Of a stretch of 64,000 nt of DNA, positions 50,620 through 62,400 are shown in pieces. The stretch comes from Oegoconia quadripuncta. Taxonomy: Eukaryota > Arthropoda > Insecta > Lepidoptera > Autostichidae. The position numbers and the translations under genes were made by a program. How positions within the stretch are numbered: the first letter of the stretch is position 1; each line of letters opens with the position of its first letter. The notes beneath the pieces are model-generated. The model ran no database searches and was not told the origin of the DNA. It was given only the letters and a program-made list of their open reading frames with translations. The stretch spans positions 17,671,505 to 17,735,504 of the forward strand of contig OX438757.1 in NCBI GenBank assembly GCA_949316235.1. Direction: 5' to 3'.

Positions 50620-52890
50620 GTTTTAATTCAAACACTGAATGAATAAAAAAAGGGTCATCTAAATTATTAATTCGGCGTTCAAGCTCGTATGGTATGCCGT
50701 CGCACGGTTCATGCAGTACCCGGCGGTAAATATTGCAATCGGCAATCGTCGCACTTCCGAATACAAACGGATGCTAATTTCCATGGCCATCAATTATCAG
50801 ATTTAACGTTTATAGGAATTTGAATTTAGAGGTGAGTACTTTATTGTTGTTTAGTTTTGATTCCCGCGTGAACTATAGTATATGACCAATTACTTGTTTT
50901 GACTGAGACTCACTTATGAACTGAAGAAATAAGACATGGCTGTATGGGCTTAGATCCGTTTGCCTTCTCCGATAGGAGTGAATAAAACGGAAAAAATAAA
51001 ACGTCGACAAACAGTGTGCGACAGAGACAACGCTCTACGTTGCCGAAATTAGCCGACTGTCTCTTTCCAAGCAATATTTACCGCCGAGCACTGTACCTAC
51101 AGTGCCTGCTAGCCCATACAGTTCAGTAACCCAGAGTTCGTTTATTGTTTGAATTAAAAGTGTGTCGTACTCATTTAAATTGCATTTATTTATTATTTAT
51201 TATATTTTTTACCGAAGAACTGACAATCGATTTTTTTTCTCTTCATTTTCTTTCTCTTCCTCTTTGACTCGATCCTGAATCACGCTTTAAAATTTGCCCG
51301 GTACGTTTCAACACTAAAACTGCTGAGACAAGTAGGTAAACCACTTTTATCACGTTAGATTGGTTCTTTGCGTGGTGACACCGTCATTTGATGAGACTGC
51401 GCGATTTTCTATTCTATAATTAATGACTTCTTACCTATATTGTTTGAAAAAATAAGGCATATGATAAGGCTATTAGTAAGTAGATTGGGTGGTTGCTCGG
51501 ACAACGAGCAAACCTTGAGAATATATTAGTTTACAAATAAAAAAACGGTCAGTGGCATGTATGTGGAATTTTTATATTTTATTAATTATTGACATGATCT
51601 TTGCAGATTTTTTTTGAGTTGAGTGGTCATTGTATTTGACCACAATTAGAGCAAATAAATGTAATTACATTTCATAAAATTAAGTAGGCCATAACTCACC
51701 ATCTGGTTCAACATTTTCATCATCCCAATTTCCAAACCCAAAAAAAAAAAATCTCCGGAGATAAAGCAAATAGAGTATTGAAACTAAATTAGAGCGTATT
51801 GAAATTTTCCGGAGCAACAGAACAAATGCAATATCTTATCTTAAATGTATAATAAAGTTAGTGCGTATATGTATAAAGTTTCATTAGTATCGGTTTATAC
51901 ATCTCGGAAAATTTGGTCCAGAAAATTTGTATGGAAAGCCGTTTAGGATAAAGCCTCCTTTCCTCCCTTAGTCATAAACTGTCGTGTTTTTTTAATTATT
52001 GTCCAATTACACATTGTAACCCAAAATGTATATAAAAAGTTACTTGCTCGTTGTTCTAACTCCCCATCATGGTGAGCTTTGTTATTTGAGTAACTTTAAT
52101 ATTAAGTTTAAAAATGTAGCATTATCAAGTGATCTATTTGACTATTGACTGTGTTCAAGGGGGGTCAAATTTTTGCTAGGTTTCAGACCAATTTTTAATA
52201 AAATAATTACTGTAATGAAAATGCAATCACCAGAGCAGCTTACTGCCCGAGCACCACCCAAGATACTGGTTCATAAATTATACGGATAATTGTTAAAAAC
52301 ATTTGGTTTTACGAAAATTTTTCCACTTCACTTACCCAACAAGCCATTATATTTTTAAACAACACAAATAATCGTCTCCGGACCAGAATTAACATACAAT
52401 AACATGAAAAATAAACTTAGAATAAAATTCCCTTACACTTTATTCTTGTCGAATTTCTAATAGTACCTATGTGACGTGTTATACCTACTATAAAGGAAGC
52501 ATATAACTGCATAGCATTCGTCATAGCCGGACCGTACAATTCCATTTGGCAGCGTCGCACCATGGCTGACCCGCTGAACAACTTTGTATGTTTTCTGCTC
52601 ATCTGTAATCAACGAAAAACTGAGTGTAACCCTTCGCATGCTTTGGTAGGGTCTCACAGACCCAACCTAATCGTGAATATTGTTAAAACTTTCACATTTG
52701 GTGCGCCGTACTGTTTAGTACTTTTAAATTATGGATTACAAGTCATTTTGACCCCTCCAATACCCATGGTTAGCTTCGCTCAGAGAAACAAGTGCTAATT
52801 AAGCGGAAAAATTGATAATTTTAATTATTACCTACTTATTATTCTGCCAGGCTATTTCACATTTAATAATGAAATATAAAATCTTTCTGT
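50620..52890. other. unassigned intergenic DNA
   Basis: 50890-50990 is a family B end (TGACTGAGACTCACTTATGA, CCGTTTGCCTTCTCCGATAG). The rest is AT-rich without support for genes; the open frames near 52420-52800 overlap on both strands and show no motif. Confidence 0.5.
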
Positions 52891-52894
52891 AATA

Positions 52895-53060
52895 TAAAAA
52901 CCTGTTTTTAAAAAAGCAACCCCTCAATTTTTTTGCTTGTACTCTCAGGACAAATATGCCTTTTGAAAAAGCAGTAGCTTAAAAAAATGTAAAATCTCAC
53001 TATTTTAAGTGTACCCTGTGTACATACAAAACAAAGCAACTTTGACTTTGTAATAAGTTG
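52895..53060 (+). mobile_element. CR1-like LINE 3' end
   Basis: GTGTACCCTGTGTACATAC and AAGCAACTTTGACTTTG, the same 3' end as 3180 and 54295 in opposite orientation. Confidence 0.7.
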
Positions 53061-53129
53061 GGAGGTTTCGGATGAGCACACTTCCATTATCAGCCTCATC
53101 TTCCCATCAGGTGTTTTTTCTTTTTTTTT

Positions 53130-53135
53130 TTTATT
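53130..53135 (-). promoter_or_regulatory. candidate polyadenylation signal of the TGIF gene
   Basis: AATAAA on the minus strand, about 230 bases after the TGIF stop and immediately before an A-run. It belongs to the LINE 3' end that forms this part of the transcript, so the host gene may use a transposon's signal. Confidence 0.45.
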
Positions 53136-53139
53136 AAAA

Positions 53140-53363
53140 ACTGGTTTCGCGTTTGACTACAATCTCACCTGATGGAAAGTGACGATGTAGCCGAAGATGC
53201 ATCACGCGCACCCAGTAAGTGCCTATTCACTCTATACTTGAGGATCCCAAGGTTGTAAGTGTCGGTAAAAACCGACGCGGGCAGTGAGTTCCATACCTTA
53301 GTGTGTTTGAGATCAAGCCTTAACGAGTATAACACTGTATCAAAGATCACATACCTGTGGCCA
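53140..53363 (-). mobile_element. LINE C-terminus forming the TGIF 3' UTR
   Basis: The minus strand reads VIFDTVLYSLRLDLK, KVWNSLPASVFTDTYNLGIL and YRVNRHLLG, a non-LTR reverse transcriptase C-terminus, then TTTCCATCAGGTGAGATTGT and an A-rich end. Related fragments are at 33690-34000. It begins within about 15 bases after the TGIF stop codon. Confidence 0.8.
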
Positions 53364-53486
53364 CTAGACGGGCACCTCTTCCTGCTCCTTCTCCCTCTGA
53401 CGCACGGCGACGGCCGTCTCCACGAGCAGGTACAAGCACTTGAACTTGTCTCGCTCACCCTCACCCGTGCCACTGCTGGGGACCAT
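53364..53486 (-). CDS. achi: TGIF last coding exon
   Basis: The acceptor GTGCGCAG is followed by [34 protein letters not shown] and QEEVPV, with the stop at 53364-53366. The Met is internal. The conserved [17 protein letters not shown] block marks the TGIF C-terminus. Confidence 0.9.
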   Translation of the reverse strand: MVPSSGTGEGERDKFKCLYLLVETAVAVRQREKEQEEVPV

Positions 53487-56400
53487 CTGCGCACACGCAA
53501 CACATATTAATAAATCACCATCGTTATGTACGATTAATAAATATCCTTGGACATACACACAGCGTCGTCTAGTTAGTATTGTGGATACCAGTTGGTTGAT
53601 ATACTACACAAGTACCTACATTGTTTTTTTTTTTTGTAAAAATATACTAATTATAAATGAATACCATCCATAACTCGGGTACACGTGTCCGTATTCATCA
53701 AACAAGACTGTGATTAGGTATTATATCATTTACTGCATCATACTTTATTCCAGGTACGGTAGTTGATTTAGACTCTGATACTCTTCTACTAAATAGTAAA
53801 GAGTACGTCCGTAAATGATTCTGTGGTCGGCCCCAGTCCCGCTTTCTATTTATTCAAGTTCCGATATTTATAGACGAATCACACCGTCTTGTCGCCATCA
53901 TCGATGACAGCTTCAGCTTTATTTTACGAACAAATACAAAAAGTATGTTCTTGTGTGATGGAGTGTTATCGAGATGAGAAATGACCTGTAGCCGACGGCG
54001 CAGCGGATGCGGGAGCTGCGGCAGATGCGCCAGCTGCGGGTGCCAGCCGCCGCCGTCCCCGTCCCCCTCGCCCTCCGCCCCCGCGCCCGCCTCCGCCCCC
54101 GCTACCGCTACCGCCCCCGCCGCCCCCGCCTCGCCCTCCGCCGTGCGCACCGTCACCAGGGCCGCAGTTCTGGACACACGTTTACTGTATATTACTTATT
54201 TAGGAAACCAACTGATTCATTCGAGGAGAAATTACAGCCAAGTTCTGTGGAACACAGTCATGATACAGATGAACATCAGTAACTTTATCAGTCAAAGTCA
54301 AAAATGCTTTATTTTGTAGGTACACAAAGTACACTTAAAATAGTCAATTTTACGTTTTTTAAGCTACTGCTTGTTCAAAATGCAATTTCCCCTGAGAACA
54401 AGCAAGAAACTAGAAGGGTTGCTCTTTTAAAATCAGGCTTTGATTTTACATAAAGGTTTTTATATTTCATTATTAATCGTGAAACAGCCTGGCATGCGAA
54501 CAATCTGATTATGTCCAGGGATGATTATCATCTAAATAGTCTGATATTTTATAATATGCTTTGTTAATTAGTTTCAGTTTTATAGTATCTTTAAATTTAT
54601 CGAGAGGAAGATTTTGTATATCAACCGGACTTATGTGACCTGCAAGTTTATCTTTATTTCTTGTATTGACATCATGTTTCACTATTTTTCCTAAATGATG
54701 CTATATTTTTTTTGACATACATTAGATTTTCAAAAATGTACTGTGACGAAAAGGTTAGAATGTTATACACTTTAAACCTATCTCTAAGTGACACTGCAGG
54801 TCTCAAGTGTCATCATCAGCCCGTAAATATCCCACTGCAGGGATCTATGCCAATATTATGAATATCGTTAATCTTTGTGTGTCTCTTGTCGAATAACTTA
54901 TAAGTGTTTTAGTGTAAAACTGTAAACTTATAATTGTAAATAAATAGGCCTTCCCTCGTATAATGAGGGAGTATAATATATCCACCACGCACCACCTAGT
55001 CCACCACGCTGGACCAATGCTCGTTGGGGACTTCACATGACTTTGAATTTTTATTTCTCAGGCATGATTTATCAGTACAATAATAAATACAACAATACGA
55101 ATCAGTACGATTGTGGAACCAACTGCCGCTGCATGTGAGAAAGTCTCCATCACTAAATGCTTTTAAAACTAACATCAAAAAGCTCTCTGGTTCTAACGCG
55201 TTTTGAGCGGTAGCTACTTTTGATGAATGACAACTCCGTGTTAAATCCTCTCTTTAAGTATTTCCTTATTTATAAACATATTTATTCATATGTATTATTA
55301 GTATGTAGGTATATATTTTATTAAGGTATAGTTATGCATTATTATATATTATTCTTATTACTTTTATATATATATACATATATAATATATTTATTAGTGT
55401 GTAGTGTAGGTATTTGCTTTAGTTTGAATTTGCTGTAATTTGTATACGCCCAATCTGCTGTTTTCTAACTAACCCTATTTTTGACTGGAAGAAATCCCTC
55501 TTTGGGGTAAGTCCGCCGTTGTACTCAATTTATGTATCAATGCAAAATTAATGTATTGCCTTTTTGTACAATAAAGCGTTTACAAACAAACAAACAAACA
55601 AACAAACAACAATTCGTGTAAATAATTTTCATAAGTAAGGTTTCATAAAGGTTTAATTTGTATGAGTAATCGTTAATTATTTTCCACACACACACACATA
55701 AAGTCGAGTTACTCTCGAGAATAAATGTTCGTATTCATCGCAGCTGCTACAACTTAGGCCCGTATTAATGAACTATTCTCAAAATTGAGAACAGTCTTGT
55801 GACCGGTCTCAAGTAAACGTGTTGATTAATAAACCTAACTTGAGACCTGACAAGCACGTGCACCCTCAAGCAGCAATCAATTAAGAGTTGCGGGTATTAA
55901 TAAACGAAACTCAAGACTACCATTCATTCGTCGCTGAGGCGAATACTTGAGAAGTGATCTCAGCTGAGTAGACCTCAAGATTGGTTTATAAATTAGCACG
56001 GAGCTTGAGATAGCGTCAACTGCTCTCGCATCTCGGTTGATACAGCCTCAAGACTTGTATTGAGATTGGTTCATTAATACGGGCCTATGTCACTCGAGTC
56101 GCGCAGTTGTAGTAGCCCTGCTGATGTTAAGTGAAGATGACGCCGAAGGTGGAAGTGTACTGACCTGGAAACCCCATCTTATTATCTTATCTGGCTATAT
56201 TATCTCTGACAACCGGAACCCAACAATGCCACTAACTTGCTATTTGGCGGCAGATTTAGATAAGATGGTGGTAATACATTTAAAATGCCCTACCACCTAC
56301 CAAACTGAGCACTAAACATCTACCCCGCTGGGGATCGAACCCGCGACCTCCGAACCGTAAACCCAATGTTATACAAATAATGACACAAAGTCACTAAGTC

Positions 56401-59400
56401 ATTTAAGGGGCAATGTATACGCTTTTATAATAAGGTTCCAGTGGACATTCAAAATTTACCTTTAAATAAATTCAAAACCATCATAAAACAGCCATTATTT
56501 AACAAAGGCTATTATAAAATTTCTGACTATCTGGATGATAAGCAAGCATGGACATGGACCGCTCGGCGATATTCAGCCTAATTATACAATGTAATATAAT
56601 TGTAACCCAAACTTATTTAAAAGAGCAACCCTTGAGTTTCTTGCTCGTTCTTCTCTGGGGAATCTGCTTGGCGAATGAGCAATAATGTCAATAATTTTAA
56701 TATTAAGATAAAAAATGTGACGTTTTCAAGTGATAATCTTTATCCTACGAAATACTGTCTTTATTTATTTTCTCTTTCTGTTTATCTTGTTCTATCCACC
56801 GGTATTCCTAATCCTGTTTTTCTCAGTGTTTCTGTCAACCTTGACTTTGGCAGAATCATCGTCAAACACGATGGAGCCATAAAACCTCCAAAAAGTGAAG
56901 TGAAGTGAAATATTTTTTGACTTTGACTATTTACATTGAGCCACGGAGGCGGTACCTAAAAAGTTTCACGACTGCAAAAAGATTCTCTAACTTGGCAAAA
57001 TTTATTATTTGTTTATATTTTCCTGGGCACGAACTATAACGCAGCAGTTTTAGCGATAGAATCGTGTTGCAGAATATCGAATTCTCATATTACCATTGTC
57101 GTTACAGTATATCGAATAACGTCTAGGCACCGATTTAATTTTAGCAGTAATTTGTGTTCGAACTTTTCATTTGGGCATTTGTTATTTGAATGACTTTAAA
57201 TAAATATTATATTACATAGACATAGAAACTTTTTATTCAGTGCCGCAATACATTGTACAGAACCATAAATATAATTATTATTATACAGGAAGAAATCTTA
57301 GAATAATGCACAATATAATTGTAGCAATGAAAGGGCTCGCTGGCTCAGCTAACGCTGCAAACGCTGAACGCGCTTACAACACTGATAATTCTGCCAGTGC
57401 CTCAAATGGAAAGTGACGTTCAGCTTAAAACAGAACTTTGGAAGTCATCATTTTCCTGCCCTTATCCCACTCTAAGTGGGGTCGGCACAACATGTCATCC
57501 TCTTCCACTCTCCTCTATCAGCCGTCATCTCCGTACTCACCCCTTTCACACACATATCATTCCTCACGCCGTCTACCCACACCTTCTTTTGTCTTCCTCT
57601 ACCTCTGTATCCCTCCACATTCATACTTAACACTCGTCTTGTTACGTGCCTTTCATCCCTCCTCATAATGTTCCCAAACCATGCTAATCTATTACTCCTC
57701 AGCTTTTCTGTTATTGGCGCCACTTTTAGACTTCCTCTGATATACTCATTCCTGATCTTATCCATTCTAGTCACACCACACATCCATCTTAGCATTCTCA
57801 TCTCTGCCGCATGCATTCTACTTTCATCAGCTTCTTTCATTGCCCAACATTCAGATCCATACATGGTGACAGGTCTTATGATGGTTTTATAAATTTTGCC
57901 CTTGAGTTTCAGGGGCATTCGTGGGTCACATGTAGTCCCAGAAACCTGTCGCCATTTCATCCATCCAGGTAGCAGTATTGGTTATTTGTCATATAATATG
58001 TACTAATATGTATTTCGTTTGAAAAGCTGGTTGTACTGGGTTGAGTTGGTTATTAATATTATATTGGTGATGCATGTATTTATAATATTAGTATAAGTAG
58101 TATTTTACTAGGTTTATTTTTATTTTATTTTATTTATTTATTTTATTTTACTAGTATAGTAGGTGACTCTGAAAGATAGAATCAGAAATAGTGTAATTAG
58201 GGAGTTAAGCAGTGTGAATGAAGATGTAGTGACAAAGATTGAAAAAGGTATGCTGAGATGGTTTGGACATGTGGAGGGGATGAATGAAAGAAGACTTACG
58301 AAAGAGATATACAAAGCGAATGTGGATGGTAGTGTTGGTAGGGGAAGACCATGGCGAACGTACCATGATCATATCGGGGACGTCTTAAAGAAAGGCCAAG
58401 TCAAGAGTACCCTAAACCGACGAGCATGTATGAACAACCTTATGAGAGTGAAGGAAGCAGAAGAGGTGTGTCAGGATCGTAGCAAGTGGCAGTCTGTGGT
58501 CTCTGCCTACCCCAACGGGAAACAGGCGTGACATTATGTATGTATGTAGTATTTTAGGCTAGTTTATCAGACGGGACGTAGGACACGGTCAACTAAGTAC
58601 GGAAATCTAATTACGGAATTTCGGACATTTACACCAATTATCAACTCCCAAACTAAGCAAAGTACTATGGATATTATACTGGATGAGTTTTTTTACAGTA
58701 ATGGAAAAATAGGGCGGGCATATTAGGTAAATGAAATAGAAATTATTAGCATAGGCAGTTTTTTTTTTTTTTTTTTTTACAAAACCATCATCGACCCTCG
58801 CCTCGTGCCGGAGATTGATATGCGACTGGCGGCGGGATTCCTAGGGTGCCTATTTTCCTTCATGAGGTGGCTGCACCAGGAGACAAAACGTGACGCCAGA
58901 ATGCTTACTTAAAATTTAACTAATATTATAAATGCAAAAGTTTGGATGTTTATATTGGTAGCCTCAAGACTTGTATTGAGATTGGTTTTATTAATACGGG
59001 CCTAAATCTGCCGCCAAACAGCAATGTTAATAGATAGATACATAAGCATTTATTTGCATCCATGTACACACGGATCATCCTAAAAGTATCACATGGGCTA
59101 AAGTGTTACCTCCAAAAAATTTTACTTTTCTTATTTTCCTTACCTTTTTATTATTTTAATGAAGTGTTTACGGTTTATTTTCCTTTATAAAAAGAAAAAA
59201 AAAACCAAATAGAAAAAAAATCGAATAAAAATTGTCTTAGCCGGATTCGAAAACCGTGTCTTTTCGAAAGACGTTACCTAAGCACTCGTGTCGCTTGCCA
59301 CTAGACCACGATATCAATTAGCAGAGCTGACGAAATTTTCTTACTCATTTATATATGTGACATATTATTATGGATTTGGTTTGAGTGTTGATATTGTATG

Positions 59401-62400
59401 AATACTTTCTAATAGATGGTGCTAGAGTGCTTCGGTCCATACGGTCCATATAATACTTTTAGGGAGATCCGTGTGTACATAATAGCATTGTTTTGTTCCG
59501 GTTGTCAGCGATAAGATAGCCAGTCCCCCAAATGTGTTGGGGTTTCCGGGTCAGTACGCTTCGACCTAATCTTCACTTAACATCAGATATGATTGAGGTC
59601 AAGTACGAACACCGTCGTGCATGAAAAAAAAAAAGAAGCCGCCAAAATCTTCCGTAAAACATACTGTCACTATAATGAAGAATTACTACAGAACGCATAT
59701 TACAGAAGAGTAGACTGTATGGCCTCAGATCCCGCTTTACTTTACTCCCCCCCTCCTCATGTTCCTAGGCGATCCTGCATCACAAAAACACTTGCCTGTC
59801 CTAGGCCCGTATTAATAAACCCTTCTCAAGATTGAGAAGTCTTATTACCAGTCACAAGTAAACGTGTTAATTAATAATCCTTACTTGCGACTTGAAATGC
59901 ACGTGCGCAGTACTCACTTGAGAGGACCGCCGAGTTTCACGTATTAATAAAGGAAACTCAAGACTATCATTCATTCGCCTCTGAGGCAAATACTTGAGAA
60001 GTGATCTCAGCTGCGTAGACCTCACGATTGGTTTATAAATTAGCACGAACCTTGAGGTAGCGTCAACTGCTTAAGACATATCTCGGTTGATACAGCCTCA
60101 AGACGTGTGTCGAGATTACTTTATTATACGGGCCCTAGAGTTACTACTACAAACTTTCTTTTTCACTCCTTCAGTGTTCAAGCAGCCATGATGTGGAATA
60201 AACTGCCAAAATTAATTCAGGACAGCCCTTCAATTGCAATATTTAAGAAAAGGCTAAAAGAGGATTACCTTATACAAATACATTTTATTGCACAACAGAA
60301 AAGAAAATTCAGTTTCAGAAAAGTGGTAAGAATAGAATGTACAATTTGGCGACCTTATCACTAAAAGCGATCTCTTCCAGGCAATCTTTGGGTATAAGGA
60401 CAGTACATTTGAAATAGGTAGGTTGTGCGGTATTAAATAGGGATGCAGATACAAACTACGTGAATAAATTTTATATATTTACATACACATACATACATAG
60501 ATCAATAGACAAATATACCTACTTAAACATAACATTTATAAAATAGCAACAAAATACAAACGTAAATATATAGGTGTACTAAATAAATATTTATTGATAT
60601 ATAAAATAATAATAATAAGCGACAACAGGATTGTGCTAAGGTATAGAGAGAAGCTAAGAAGAGAACACAGATTAAAGCACCAGTAAATGCTCCTTGACGG
60701 CGACTTTGAAAGCGTTCAAAGTTTGAGCTCATCTGATGGACTCGGGTGGGGAGTTCCAGAGACGAATGGCTTGAAGGGTAAATGATTGGCTATAGTTTTG
60801 AGGTGTTCGGTGGAACGTAAAGCCGTAAATTGTCCGTCGAACGAAGGCGGCGATTGTGGGTGGAGGAAAGATTATATTAATTATACTATACAGGGTGTCC
60901 CTGGAAGTATGGATCAAATCGAACAGGGGCATGGGGAAGGTCATTCCCAAACTTTTTAACCCTATGAATGTCGGTGCCATTTTTGACGGTTCAAAAGTTA
61001 TGATCAATTTTTTACATTTTCATATTATCGAATAGTGCTTATACAAAAAAAATTTTTAAAAGAAAACTAGCAAAGCTATCAGCTTAATTTTTTAATTAAA
61101 AATAATTAATTAATTTTTTTTTTTATTTTTTTTTATTTTTTTTTTTATTTTTTTTTTCTCAGCTTAAGTTTGGGAATGACCGTCCCCATGCCCCTGTTCG
61201 ATTTGATCCATACTTCCAGGGACACCCTGTATATAATTATGTCGTGGTATTATTACATTTATTCGGTATTAGTATTACATACACACAATAATATCACGAA
61301 AGAAGGGAGAGGTCCTTTTTTAACGTTTTCTTAAATATTTATATTATGTTACGAATATGTGTATATTATGTATATATGTAATATATTTAGTATTATGTTT
61401 ATTATTTGGTTATCTTTTCTTTTTTATTTGTTTTATTATTCGCTGTAGGATTTTTTCTTTTGCACACAATTTGCTGCTAAACCCCGAATTTAGTTTCCTA
61501 TTTTAATGCTCAGGGTGGCTGGAAGACATCTGTTAAAGAGATAAGGCCACCTTTGTACGTGACCTATTGTTTGTACTCTGTTATTGTAATAATTTGCAAT
61601 ACAATACAATACAAATGCTTTTTATTGCTTTTTTATTTAATTTTTATTTAATTTGGTGCAATAAAGAATATTATATAAGCACACCGACAATTAGATAGCA
61701 AACACAATGTTATTTTTTGCATGTAGACACATGTGTAATATTTGTACCTGATTGTTTGTGTCATGAGATGGGTTTAAATAAATTTTTCTTTCTTTCAGTA
61801 TCAAAAATTATCGTTTGTTTGTTTGTTTGTAAACGCTTTATTGTACTTCATATCAATATCGTATTTAGTGTTCCCGATCTGAATTTTAAGATTGCTTTAT
61901 TAACCTGTGGTTTTACTTTTTAAATAAAGCTGTGACCCTGCAACCCCTCATGACAGCCTCAAATATAAACTCACCCCCTAGCAGCTGGATGCAACTCCTT
62001 ATCCTCCGGCCCGTACCGTATGACGGACTGCCATACCGAGGGGTCGTACTTCACCTCCTCTTCGCTGACAGCGCTGGAGGAGTACCCCTCCTCGGGGTCA
62101 GCGATCTCGTCCCCGTCGCTTCGGTACACCAGCAGACCGTCCCCGTAGTCGTGGTCTTGCTCCTGGCTGCGGTCAGGGTCGTTCTGCGAGGAAGGAGCCA
62201 AAGTTTTAAACGTATATCGAGTATAGTTTTATTTTAATTAACTAGCTCCGTCCACATGGATAACAACCCGACGGTGATGCGAATAAAGTTCAAAATTAAT
62301 TTACACATTAAACAAAAAAAAAATGCATTATGCATTCAGCGGGGCAATAGCGCTATGGACGGCGTATTTTTTCTATAAGATATAGGTATTTTCAATTGTG

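Noticed and set aside
53981..54319. Pro/Ala-rich plus-strand frames over the TGIF exon
   Set aside because: Antisense of the Gly/Ala/Glu exon; the minus strand has matching splice phases and conserved neighbours.
57476..57892. 138-codon plus-strand frame
   Set aside because: Antisense of the RTE reverse transcriptase C-terminus.
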